Below are positions 1 to 7,609 of a stretch of 13,812 bases of DNA, piece by piece. Positions within the stretch are counted from its first letter, which is position 1, and each line of letters opens with the position of its first letter. This DNA comes from an uncultured Actinomycetes bacterium (GTDB lineage Bacteria > Actinomycetota > Coriobacteriia > Coriobacteriales > RUG844): assembly GCA_900313875.1 (NCBI GenBank), contig OMSY01000148.1:1-13812 (forward strand), given 5' to 3'. A program made the translations under genes and the position numbers. The notes beneath the pieces are model-generated. The model did no database searches. It was given only the letters and a program-made list of their open reading frames with translations, and was not told where the DNA came from.

Positions 1-36
1 AGGCCCATGATCATCCCCATCGTCATGGAGATCTGA
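1..36 (+). CDS. rnj: 3' end of upstream gene, probably ribonuclease J (partial)
   Basis: Frame 1 reads RPMIIPIVMEI and then TGA at 34-36. This closely resembles the conserved C-terminal tail of RNase J proteins (B. subtilis RNase J1 ends in a very similar R-P-M-I-L-P-I-I-M-E-V stretch, from memory). RNase J is a metallo-beta-lactamase-fold 5' exonuclease and endonuclease in mRNA and rRNA processing. Its position directly before ftsK fits the dapA-rnj-ftsK order common in Actinobacteria. Only eleven residues are visible, so the identification rests on this tail plus gene order. Confidence 0.55.
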   Translation, partial: RPMIIPIVMEI

Positions 37-48
37 TGCAGGGGGTAC

Positions 49-106
49 CGAGGGGTCTCCTCCGTGCCATCGGGCGGATGCGACCCCTCGATATTCATTA
101 CTCTTT
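49..106 (+). terminator. Candidate terminator after the rnj end
   Basis: A perfect 9-base inverted repeat, CGAGGGGTC at 49-57 and GACCCCTCG at 82-90, encloses a 24-base loop. That loop holds a further short TCCG/CGGA pairing. An AT-rich stretch with TTTT at 103-106 follows. The long loop and the distance to the T run make this weaker than a classic intrinsic terminator. The placement, 13 bases after a stop codon and before the next gene's ribosome site, is right. Confidence 0.4.
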
Positions 107-140
107 TGGTGCATCGCCAACCTCCTCCCGTTTCTTGCGC

Positions 141-146
141 TACAAT
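141..146 (+). promoter_or_regulatory. Possible -10 element for the ftsK operon
   Basis: TACAAT at 141-146 matches five of six positions of a sigma-A -10 box and lies 36 bases before the ftsK start. No convincing -35 hexamer sits 16-18 bases upstream, so this is a weak call. The ftsK ribosome site GGAGG is at 171-175. Confidence 0.25.
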
Positions 147-182
147 CGGGACCGTGTACTTGCATTCCTTGGAGGATGATAC

Positions 183-2693
183 GTGGCTTCGGGAAACAGA
201 CCATCGAAAAGCAGCAACTCGAATAAACGTTCGAACATGAAATCGGATACGGGCAAGGACAGCGGTCAGACCCGACGCGAACCGCTCATAGACAGCCGTA
301 TGCGGACCGACATCACCGCCGTGCTCGTGGCGGTCTGCGGACTCGCCTTGCTCTTCTCCGTGCTCGCCCCCGATACGGGGATCCTCTCCAACTACCTTTC
401 CCGGTTCCTGTTGCTGGGCTTCGGCGTCGGCGCCTATGTGCTGCCCATCGCGGTCTTCCTCTGGGCAGTGGGCATCTTCATCGACCGGAAGTCACGGATC
501 CTCATCCGCAGCATCATCGGGTTCGGCATCATCATACTCGCCCTCCTCGCCCTCTTCGCGCTCTTCACCTCTGGGGCCAAGGACGACCCAAGTGCCATCT
601 TCGTCTCCTCGAGCCTCATGACGCACGGCGGGTACCTCGGCGGTGCGATCGCCTATGCGCTTCTCAAGCTCGTCGGTTTCGCCATCGCACTCGTGATCCT
701 CATCGGCATCGTGCTCGTGGGGACCATCATCCTCGGGTTCTCGCTCAGGCGGACGTTCAGGCGCGCCCGTGACAACGGGGTCACGAGACGTCTCAGCCAG
801 GGCAGGCGGACGGCTCCCGAGAAGAGGAGCCTGGGTACACGCCCCCTGCTCCATTCGGGGAGCGATGACGGATACCCCCATGAATCCGGGGAACCTGACG
901 ACGGGTTCGATGACGGGTATCCTGATGAGGATGACGAAGATGCGTACGATGCGGACTTCGACGAGCAGGATGGGGATCTCGATGACCCCGCCTCGGATGT
1001 CGGTGCGACGAAGGTACTGTCAGAATCGGAACAACCTTCCGACAGCTCCGATGATGGCGCCGAGGACATGACCATCCGTCTCGAGCGCGATGAGGATGCC
1101 GACCGACCCTGGCATTCACGGAGGACCGTACGGCTTGATGGGGAGAAGGCGTCATCTGCGGAGCCGTCCAGGAAGGGGAGACGGCCCCGGAACTCAGCGC
1201 TGTACCGTGTCGACGATGCGCTCGATGACGCGGAAGGGTTCCAGCTACCCGACCCCGCGCTTCTCAAGCATTCCACCCGCACCGAGAAGCTCTCCAAGGC
1301 CGAGCAGAAAGCCCTCAAGGAGACCGCGAGGCGCCTTCAGCAGACACTTGCCGACTTCAACCTTGATGTGGATGTAGTCGGCTGGGTCTCGGGGCCGACG
1401 TTCACCATGTTCAAGGTCGACATGCCCTCGGGTGTCAGGTTGGCCCGTATCACCAGCCTCCAGAACGATATCGCGCTTGCTCTGGCCGCCGAATCCGTCC
1501 GCATCTTCGCACCCATTCCCGGAACGTCCCTCGTCGGCATCGAGATCCCGAACAAGAAACGCTCGACGGTCCTGCTCGGAGATGTGCTCGACTCCGTGAG
1601 CGGCGGCCCCCTCATGCTCGGGATCGGCAAGGACGTGGAGGGCAACGCCATCTCGGCGGACCTCGCAAGGATGCCCCACCTGCTCATCGGCGGCACCACG
1701 GGATCGGGCAAGTCCGTCGCCATCAACGCGATGCTCATCTCGATCCTCATGCGCGCGACACCGGATGAGGTCCGCCTCATCCTCATCGACCCGAAGCGCG
1801 TCGAGCTGTCCGTCTACAACGGTATCCCGCATCTCTATGTCCCCGTCGTGACGAACCCCAAGGAAGCCTCCTCGGTGCTGGCTTGGGCCACGATCGAGAT
1901 GGACCGCAGGCTCAAGGTGTTCGAGCGCGCGGAGGCACGTGACATCGGCGTCTACAACGGGAAGGTGCGTTCGGGCGAGCTCGAGGACGAGACGGAGACG
2001 ATGCCCTATATCGTCGTGGTCATCGACGAGCTATCCGACCTGATGATGGTCGCCGGCAAGGAGGTCGAGGGGTCGATCACGCGCATCGCCCAACTGGCAC
2101 GCGCTGCGGGTATCCATCTCATCGTCGCGACGCAGCGGCCGTCCTCCAACGTCGTCACCGGTATGATCAAGGCCAACATCGTCAATCGCTTCGCCTTCAA
2201 GGTCGCGACGGGACTCGAGTCCCGCGTCATCCTGGACCAGAACGGCGCCGAACGCCTCATCGGCCTCGGTGACCTGCTGTTCCTCGACAGCGGGGGAGGT
2301 AGACCGAAGCGCATCCAGGGTTGCTATGTGAGCGACAAGGAGATCTCCGATGTCGTCGGGAAGCTCAAGGAGCAGGGCGAGCCGGTGTACCATGACGAGA
2401 TCCTCCAGACGCAGGCACAGGTTTCCACATCGCAGGCTTCCCTCGGCGCCAGCAGTGACGATGACCCTCTGTTGTGGGAAGCTGCCGAATTGGTGGTAGA
2501 ATCTCAACTGGGTTCGACCTCGAACATCCAACGTCGTCTCAAGGTCGGGTATTCACGTGCCGGTCGCATCATGGACCAGCTGTACGAGAAGGGTATCGTC
2601 GGCCCTCCCGATGGCAGCAAGCCCCGTGAGGTGCTCATATCAGATGTTCTCGAACTCGAGACCCTTCGGGCGTTCGATGAAGAGGATGTATAG
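183..2693 (+). CDS. ftsK: FtsK/SpoIIIE-family DNA translocase
   Basis: This membrane-anchored ATPase pumps chromosomal DNA through the division septum and helps resolve chromosome dimers. It has 836 residues, normal for Gram-positive FtsK. The GTG start is supported by GGAGG at 171-175, seven bases upstream. About four membrane segments occupy residues 43-190. An acidic linker rich in Asp, Glu, Gly and Tyr follows (about 227-310), then the alpha region from about 360. The motor has Walker A GGTTGSGKS at 503-511, the LILIDPKR segment at 532-539 and Walker B VVVIDELSDL at 611-620. A C-terminal winged-helix gamma domain (about 760-822), the part that reads polar DNA sequences, ends in GSKPREVLI. 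The segment after the ATQRP motif is unusual: RPSSNVVTG at 652-660, where FtsK and SpoIIIE normally have RPSVDVITG. First gene of an operon; 12 bases separate it from the RodZ-like gene. Confidence 0.96.
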   Translation: MASGNRPSKSSNSNKRSNMKSDTGKDSGQTRREPLIDSRMRTDITAVLVAVCGLALLFSVLAPDTGILSNYLSRFLLLGFGVGAYVLPIAVFLWAVGIFIDRKSRILIRSIIGFGIIILALLALFALFTSGAKDDPSAIFVSSSLMTHGGYLGGAIAYALLKLVGFAIALVILIGIVLVGTIILGFSLRRTFRRARDNGVTRRLSQGRRTAPEKRSLGTRPLLHSGSDDGYPHESGEPDDGFDDGYPDEDDEDAYDADFDEQDGDLDDPASDVGATKVLSESEQPSDSSDDGAEDMTIRLERDEDADRPWHSRRTVRLDGEKASSAEPSRKGRRPRNSALYRVDDALDDAEGFQLPDPALLKHSTRTEKLSKAEQKALKETARRLQQTLADFNLDVDVVGWVSGPTFTMFKVDMPSGVRLARITSLQNDIALALAAESVRIFAPIPGTSLVGIEIPNKKRSTVLLGDVLDSVSGGPLMLGIGKDVEGNAISADLARMPHLLIGGTTGSGKSVAINAMLISILMRATPDEVRLILIDPKRVELSVYNGIPHLYVPVVTNPKEASSVLAWATIEMDRRLKVFERAEARDIGVYNGKVRSGELEDETETMPYIVVVIDELSDLMMVAGKEVEGSITRIAQLARAAGIHLIVATQRPSSNVVTGMIKANIVNRFAFKVATGLESRVILDQNGAERLIGLGDLLFLDSGGGRPKRIQGCYVSDKEISDVVGKLKEQGEPVYHDEILQTQAQVSTSQASLGASSDDDPLLWEAAELVVESQLGSTSNIQRRLKVGYSRAGRIMDQLYEKGIVGPPDGSKPREVLISDVLELETLRAFDEEDV

Positions 2694-2705
2694 GAAGGAA
2701 CGACA

Positions 2706-3740
2706 ATGGAACGTGGCCTGTTTGGTCAGAGACTGGCCTCTGAACGCCGCAAGCTTGGGCTCACCATCGAGCAAGTCGGGATATCCACCCGTATCAGGAC
2801 CCGTTTCATCACCGCGTTCGAGACGGGCGACTTCGCCGCGATGCCGCCGTTCGGTTACGCCCAGAACATGCTGGCCTCCTATGCGCGGTTCCTCGACCTC
2901 GACCCGACGCCCATCCTTGAGGATTTCCGTGAGCAGTACGCCCAGTATGAGGCCGAGCACATCGGCGCACAGCGTGATATCTCCCGCACGACCGTGAGCG
3001 AGGCCCGCCCGGTGCGGCGTGGACCCTACACGCAGCTGAACTCCAACACGCGGAGCTCGCGCAGTGCCAGCACGGACGCCTACCTGAACCATCATGGTTC
3101 CCGGCGTCTGTCCGGTCAGGGCGCACAGTCGGGTTCCCGTTCCAAGGGAGGACCCAAGGAGCGGAAGCGCACCACGCAGACACGTCCGCCGGCATACACG
3201 TCGGCGAATCCCCGCAAGATGGGGAAGCGTTCCGTAGCCGGCAAGTCCTCCTACAACGCGCTCAAGGAGCCCATGAAGGGCCCCAACATGAAGCTTATCA
3301 TCGGTGCCATCGCCGTCCTGGTCGTGCTGATCCTCATCATCTGGGGCATCACCTCCTGTTCCAGCCGCCGCAAGGCGAACCAGACGGATACCACCCCGAA
3401 CACCGGCGTGACCGTCGCTTCCCCGGCTATCTCGATAGACCCCTCGGTGACCCCGAGCGCCTCCGGCACCCCGGCCGTCTCCCAGGCCGCCGGTGAGCCG
3501 TTCACGATATCCTTCACGGTCGCCGATTCCACCGTGAGCGACATCAGCGTCACCGTTGACGGGGCGACCGCGTACAGCGGCACCGCGGCAGGCCCACTCA
3601 CCAAGTCGTTCTCGGTCACCCAGAGCGTGCAGATGACGATCGGGGCACCTGACAACGTGACGGTCAAGCGCGACGATTCCGTCGTGAGTCCCCGCATAGA
3701 CGACAACGGTCAGGGGCAGATCGACCTGTCGGTATCGTGA
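2706..3740 (+). CDS. rodZ: RodZ-like membrane protein with N-terminal HTH domain
   Basis: This 344-residue protein has the RodZ layout. A cytoplasmic helix-turn-helix domain (residues about 4-80) begins with FGQRLASERRKLGLT and contains the FITAFETGDF and GYAQNMLASYARFLDLD signatures. A long Arg/Ser/Thr-rich basic linker (about 95-195) comes next, then one membrane segment (196-215). The extracytoplasmic part starts with a Ser/Thr/Pro/Val stretch (about 225-262) and ends in a beta-rich domain (263-330) like the RodZ C-terminal domain. RodZ links MreB filaments to the cell-wall elongation machinery in rods. In Coriobacteriia, where MreB is not always present, the partner is uncertain. AGGAAGG at 2692-2698 is the ribosome site and overlaps the ftsK stop. 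The stop overlaps the GTG of rimO (GTGA, 3737-3740), so translation is probably coupled. Confidence 0.85.
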   Translation: MERGLFGQRLASERRKLGLTIEQVGISTRIRTRFITAFETGDFAAMPPFGYAQNMLASYARFLDLDPTPILEDFREQYAQYEAEHIGAQRDISRTTVSEARPVRRGPYTQLNSNTRSSRSASTDAYLNHHGSRRLSGQGAQSGSRSKGGPKERKRTTQTRPPAYTSANPRKMGKRSVAGKSSYNALKEPMKGPNMKLIIGAIAVLVVLILIIWGITSCSSRRKANQTDTTPNTGVTVASPAISIDPSVTPSASGTPAVSQAAGEPFTISFTVADSTVSDISVTVDGATAYSGTAAGPLTKSFSVTQSVQMTIGAPDNVTVKRDDSVVSPRIDDNGQGQIDLSVS

Positions 3741-5068
3741 GCATGGCCACGGCACATACCCGCGTCTCGTTCACGACGCTTGGTTGCCCGAAGAACGAGG
3801 CGGATTCCGACCACATGAAAGCGCTGGTCAGGGATGCCGGTTACCTGATCGTGGACTCGCCTGACGAAGCTGATGTGGCGGTGGTCAACACCTGCGCGTT
3901 CCTTACCGAGGCCTCCGAGGAAAGCATCGATACCATCTTCGATATCCTCATGGACGACGCTCATCTCGACGGCCGGCCACCCAAGGTGGTGGTGACCGGC
4001 TGCCTGCCCTCGCGCTATGGGAAGGACCTCGAGGACGAGATGGGCGAGGTGTGCGCATTCCTGTCCTGTGCGGATGAGTCCTCGATCGTGGATGTCATCT
4101 CACGTCTCAGCGACTCCCTTCCCAAGGCCTGTTCCACCTCCAAGGACCCTGTCCGATGCGACCATGGTCCGAGTGCCTACGTCAAGATCTCCGATGGGTG
4201 CGACCGGTATTGCTCGTTCTGCACGATTCCCTTCATCAGGGGGAGGTACGCTTCGCGGCCCGCTTCCGAGATCGTCGCCGAGATCGGGATCCTCGTGGGG
4301 TCCGGGGTGCGCGAGGTGGTCCTCGTCGGTCAGGACACGGGGATCTGGGGGCATGACCTCCCGGGTGCACCCGTGCTCACCGACCTGCTCGAGCAGCTGG
4401 CATCCAGCTATCCTGATACCTGGTTCCGGGTGCTCTACATCCAACCGGAGGGCATCACCGACAGGCTTCTCGAGCTCATGGCCACCACTGACAACCTGTG
4501 CCCGTATCTCGACATCCCGCTCCAGCATGTCTCGAGCAGGATACTGTCCGAGATGAACCGCAGCGGCTCTGCAGGGGAGTTCTCCCAGCTCGTCGCCCGC
4601 ATCCGGGAGCGCGTGCCGGATGTCAGGTTGCGCACCACGTTCATCTGCGGGTTCCCCGGTGAGACGCAGGAGGATTTCGAGGAGCTGTGCGACTTCGTCC
4701 GGGAAGCCGGATTCGACTATGCAGGCGTGTTCCCGTATTCTCAGGAGGAAGGTACCGTGGCGGGCGACCGTGCCGACCAGGTCGACCCGGACGAACGCAT
4801 CGATAGGGCCAACGAGTTGCGACGGATCTGCGACCAGACCGGTTTCGCGAAGACGGCCCGACATGTCGGCGAGGAGGCCTGGGTGCTGTTCGAGGGCCAC
4901 GAGCATACCGACAGCGGCCAGGAAGCTGTCGGAAGGACCATGGGACAGGCACCGGAGATCGACGGCGGCGTCCATGTACCCGACGCTGACCTCACGCCCG
5001 GCACCATCGCACGCGTGAGACTTGTCGATTCGTTCTGCTATGAATACGAGGGAGAGTGCATCCGTTGA
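3737..5068 (+). CDS. rimO: Ribosomal protein S12 methylthiotransferase RimO
   Basis: RimO is a radical-SAM enzyme with two iron-sulfur clusters that methylthiolates an aspartate of ribosomal protein S12. Its 443 residues fit the family. The N-terminal domain has cluster cysteines in LGCPKN (C17), NTCAF (C53) and VTGCL (C89). The radical-SAM motif CDRYCSFC gives C155, C159 and C162. LYIQPEGITD (233-242) and YLDIPLQH (257-264) follow, then a TRAM domain (about 378-440). GRTMGQAPEIDG in that domain separates RimO from the related MiaB. The GTG at 3737 overlaps the rodZ stop; ATG at 3743 is an equally good start two codons later. Neither has a strong ribosome site, which suggests coupling to rodZ translation. 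The stop overlaps the next gene. Confidence 0.94.
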   Translation: MSMATAHTRVSFTTLGCPKNEADSDHMKALVRDAGYLIVDSPDEADVAVVNTCAFLTEASEESIDTIFDILMDDAHLDGRPPKVVVTGCLPSRYGKDLEDEMGEVCAFLSCADESSIVDVISRLSDSLPKACSTSKDPVRCDHGPSAYVKISDGCDRYCSFCTIPFIRGRYASRPASEIVAEIGILVGSGVREVVLVGQDTGIWGHDLPGAPVLTDLLEQLASSYPDTWFRVLYIQPEGITDRLLELMATTDNLCPYLDIPLQHVSSRILSEMNRSGSAGEFSQLVARIRERVPDVRLRTTFICGFPGETQEDFEELCDFVREAGFDYAGVFPYSQEEGTVAGDRADQVDPDERIDRANELRRICDQTGFAKTARHVGEEAWVLFEGHEHTDSGQEAVGRTMGQAPEIDGGVHVPDADLTPGTIARVRLVDSFCYEYEGECIR

Positions 5069-6186
5069 GCGAAGAGCGCGATTCCGTTTTCACCATAGCG
5101 AACCTCATCACGACCATCAGGATCGTGCTGATCCCCGTGTTCGTGTTCGTGCTCCTCGCGCCTTGGCCGCAATGGTTCCCCTATGCACAGGGCGTCGAAC
5201 CGTACAAGGAATGGCTCGCAGCTGCCGTGTTCGCCGTGCTAGCCATGACCGATGGCGTGGATGGCTATCTCGCGCGTTCCCGCAACGAGGTCACGACCTT
5301 GGGGAAGTTCCTCGACCCGCTCGCCGACAAGATACTCGTCTGTGCGGCGCTGCTCGCCTTCTGCGAGCTCGGGACGCTTCCTTCATGGATAGCGCTGATC
5401 ATCGTCGCACGTGAGTTCATCGTCTCGGGCCTTCGGATGGTCGCGAGCAGCGAGGGGATCATCATCGCAGCGAGCTGGTTCGGCAAGGCCAAGACGTTCG
5501 TGACGATCTTCGCGATACTCATGTTCATCGTCAAGGACACGCAGACGGTCTATGCGCTGGGGAGGACGTTCGCGCATTGGTTCCAGATACTCTCCTGGAT
5601 CGTGATGATCGTCGCGGTCGTGTTCACCGTTCTCTCCATGATCGATTACTTCGCGAAGGCGGAACGCGAGCTCCATATGTTCCGACCGCTTGCCAAGGAC
5701 GGGGCGCGACGCGAGGAAGACGAGATCGCAGAGGTGATTCTCGATATGGCGCGGGACCAGGGTGTCAAGCTCGCGACCGCAGAAAGCTGCACGGGCGGCT
5801 CGATAGCCTCCGTGCTCACCGACATCCCCGGTTCATCGGACGTGTTCCTCGGTGGCGTGGTCTCATATGCCAACGAGGTCAAGCACGGGATGCTCGATGT
5901 CCGAAAGGAGGACATCGACACGTTCGGAGCCGTCTCTCAGCAGGTTGCGGAGCAGATGGCGTGCGGGGTCAGCGAACGTCTTGGGGCCGATATCGCGGTC
6001 TCGGTCACCGGCATCGCGGGACCGGGGGGAGGGACCACCGAGAAGCCGGTGGGTACCGTATGGTTCGGGGTCTGGGACAGGGGTGACGTGCGTGCCGAAT
6101 GCCATCGCTTCGAGGGCGATCGCGAGCAGGTGCGTGCACAATCCACCCGACAGGCGCTCCTGCTCGTCGAGGACGCCCTGCGCTGA
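5065..6186 (+). CDS. pgsA: PgsA-CinA fusion: phosphatidylglycerophosphate synthase plus CinA C-terminal amidohydrolase
   Basis: One uninterrupted ORF of 373 residues joins two enzymes usually encoded separately. Residues 1 to about 200 are a multi-pass CDP-alcohol phosphatidyltransferase with the full catalytic signature (DGVDGYLAR at 63-71, then G80, D84 and D88). This part should make phosphatidylglycerophosphate from CDP-diacylglycerol. Residues about 215-373 are a CinA C-terminal (PncC-type) domain with TAESCTGG (238-245), a GAVS motif, VTGIAGPGGG (314-323) and KPVG (327-330). PncC enzymes deamidate nicotinamide mononucleotide. The N-terminal molybdopterin-like domain of full CinA is absent. 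Start: TTG at 5065 overlaps the rimO stop (TTGA) and has GGAG at 5051-5054 ten bases upstream. GTG at 5056 would lie almost on that ribosome site, so TTG is preferred. Last gene of the ftsK operon. Confidence 0.9.
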   Translation: MSEERDSVFTIANLITTIRIVLIPVFVFVLLAPWPQWFPYAQGVEPYKEWLAAAVFAVLAMTDGVDGYLARSRNEVTTLGKFLDPLADKILVCAALLAFCELGTLPSWIALIIVAREFIVSGLRMVASSEGIIIAASWFGKAKTFVTIFAILMFIVKDTQTVYALGRTFAHWFQILSWIVMIVAVVFTVLSMIDYFAKAERELHMFRPLAKDGARREEDEIAEVILDMARDQGVKLATAESCTGGSIASVLTDIPGSSDVFLGGVVSYANEVKHGMLDVRKEDIDTFGAVSQQVAEQMACGVSERLGADIAVSVTGIAGPGGGTTEKPVGTVWFGVWDRGDVRAECHRFEGDREQVRAQSTRQALLLVEDALR

Positions 6187-6275
6187 ACGCCCACGAAAGG
6201 GTCTAGCCGCGCGGCGCTGCCGATTCATGGATATCCTCTGGATTCGCAGGGCGGGTTCCAGATGATGGGACCTTG

Positions 6276-6301
6276 CCTGCAGGGAGCGGACCTGCGGGTT
6301 T
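6276..6301 (+). terminator. Candidate intrinsic terminator after pgsA-cinA
   Basis: CCTGCAGG at 6276-6283 pairs with CCTGCGGG at 6291-6298 (eight pairs, one G-T wobble) around the seven-base loop GAGCGGA. Only three T follow (6299-6301). The stem is GC-rich and the location between operons is right, but the T run is short. Confidence 0.4.
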
Positions 6302-6404
6302 CATACACCCTTGCACATCGGTTCGAATCGAGGCCGAAGAACGGCATGCAACCGTTCGGCATACCGAAAGATGCCACCTTCTATACTCCATGCACTGAAA
6401 ACGA

Positions 6405-6433
6405 TTGACAGCGAACATCTGTTCGCATAACCT
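6405..6433 (+). promoter_or_regulatory. recA promoter with LexA (SOS) box between -35 and -10
   Basis: A perfect -35 box TTGACA lies at 6405-6410. Seventeen bases later TAACCT at 6428-6433 can serve as a -10. The spacer holds CGAACATCTGTTCG at 6412-6425, an exact match to the Gram-positive/actinobacterial SOS form CGAAC-N4-GTTCG. One more pair (G6411, C6426) extends the palindrome. LexA bound here would block RNA polymerase, so recA (and recX with it) should be induced by DNA damage. The -10 is weak; CATAAC at 6426-6431 is an alternative. Confidence 0.85.
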
Positions 6434-6512
6434 GTATCCATACGCAGCATTCGTTTTCCGAGCATACGTAGGCTGGCATCCCGTGCCATCACGTCAGAGG
6501 AGGACCTGAACG

Positions 6513-7595
6513 ATGGACGATTCCAAGAAGGAGATCCTTGAGGCGACCACCAAGCATATCGAGAAGAAGTTCGGCAAGGGTGCCATCATGCGGCTTGGCG
6601 ATGACTCGGTGGACCTGGAGATCGGCTGCATCCCCACCGGCTCACTCGCACTCGATGCCGCACTCGGGATCGGCGGGGTGCCCAGGGGCAGGATCATCGA
6701 GATCTATGGACCCGAGTCCAGCGGCAAGACCACCCTTGCGCTCCAGATCGTCGCCGAAGCACAGGCTCTCGATGGTATCGCCGCCTTCATAGATGCGGAA
6801 CATGCGCTCGACCCCGTCTACGCCGCCAAGATAGGTGTGGACATAGACGAGCTTCTCATCTCGCAGCCGGATACCGGTGAGCAGGCGCTGGAGATCTGCG
6901 ATATGCTCATCCGTTCCAATGCGATCGACATCGTCGTCGTCGACTCCGTGGCCGCACTCGTTCCCAAGGCGGAGCTCGATGGCGAGATGGGTGACGTGTC
7001 GGTCGGCCTGCAGGCCCGGCTCATGAGCCAGGCCCTTCGCAAGCTCGCCGGCTCGCTGGCCAAGTCGAACACGACCTGCATCTTCATCAACCAGCTCCGC
7101 GAGAAGATCGGCGTCATGTTCGGGAATCCCGAGACGACGACCGGTGGTCGTGCGCTCAAGTTCTTCTCGTCGGTCCGCATGGACATCCGGCGCATCGACT
7201 CCATCAAGCGCGACGGCGAGCAGGTCGGCAACCGCGTTCGGGTGAAGGTCGTCAAGAACAAGGTCGCCCCTCCGTTCCGACAGGCGGAGTTCGACCTCAT
7301 GTTCGGCGAGGGTATCTCACGGGAGGGATCCCTCATCGATATCGGTGTGGACGAGGGTATCATCAGGAAGTCTGGAGCTTGGTACACCTACGATACAGAG
7401 CGTCTTGGACAGGGTAGGGAAGCGGCGAAGGAGACGTTGCGGCAGAACCCCGACCTCCGCGATGAGATCGAGGAGAAGGTCCGTGCAGCCTTGTCGATAG
7501 GGGAGAAGCCGTTCGTGCTCGTGGAGCCCGCCCATGACGATGGCAACGCAACCGACATACCCATCAGCCTTCCCGATGAGACCGAGTTCTCCTGA
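6513..7595 (+). CDS. recA: Recombinase RecA
   Basis: RecA forms filaments on single-stranded DNA, carries out strand exchange and triggers LexA self-cleavage. The 360 residues cover the whole protein. Walker A is GPESSGKTT (66-74) and Walker B is [12 protein letters not shown] (about 140-151). The L2 DNA-binding loop lies around [15 protein letters not shown] (203-217), and [16 protein letters not shown] is the conserved C-terminal core signature. The C-tail is short and acidic, as in most RecA proteins. GAGGAGG at 6497-6503 supports the ATG start. recX follows 14 bases after the stop, so the two are probably co-transcribed from the SOS-controlled promoter. Confidence 0.98.
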   Translation: MDDSKKEILEATTKHIEKKFGKGAIMRLGDDSVDLEIGCIPTGSLALDAALGIGGVPRGRIIEIYGPESSGKTTLALQIVAEAQALDGIAAFIDAEHALDPVYAAKIGVDIDELLISQPDTGEQALEICDMLIRSNAIDIVVVDSVAALVPKAELDGEMGDVSVGLQARLMSQALRKLAGSLAKSNTTCIFINQLREKIGVMFGNPETTTGGRALKFFSSVRMDIRRIDSIKRDGEQVGNRVRVKVVKNKVAPPFRQAEFDLMFGEGISREGSLIDIGVDEGIIRKSGAWYTYDTERLGQGREAAKETLRQNPDLRDEIEEKVRAALSIGEKPFVLVEPAHDDGNATDIPISLPDETEFS

Positions 7596-7609
7596 GACAG
7601 GACCGAGCG

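Larger units (their letters stand above)
6187..6512 (+). other. Intergenic region between pgsA-cinA and recA (326 bases)
   Basis: I see no credible gene here. The left part holds the candidate terminator at 6276-6301. The middle has overlapping inverted repeats: GCCGAA at 6333-6338 with TTCGGC at 6355-6360, or alternatively GAACGG at 6339-6344 with CCGTTC at 6352-6357. These are mutually exclusive hairpins. The right part is the recA promoter with its SOS box (6405-6433). A recA leader of about 70 bases follows, with a TGGCA/TGCCA hairpin (6474-6478, 6484-6488) just before the ribosome site GAGGAGG at 6497-6503. Confidence 0.6.

Noticed and set aside
229..236. GTTCGAAC palindrome near the start of ftsK, similar to SOS half-sites.
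   Set aside because: It lies inside the coding region and lacks the N4 spacer of a LexA box; the half-sites are in the wrong order.
2640..3755. Long antisense ORF (371 codons) opposite the RodZ-like gene.
   Set aside because: It is a shadow caused by high third-position GC; its translation is low-complexity Gly/Arg/His-rich and the sense gene has clear domains and a ribosome site.
6320..6329. GGTTCGAATC, which looks like the T-loop of a tRNA.
   Set aside because: The five bases before and after the loop do not pair into a T-stem, and no acceptor or anticodon stem can be drawn around it.
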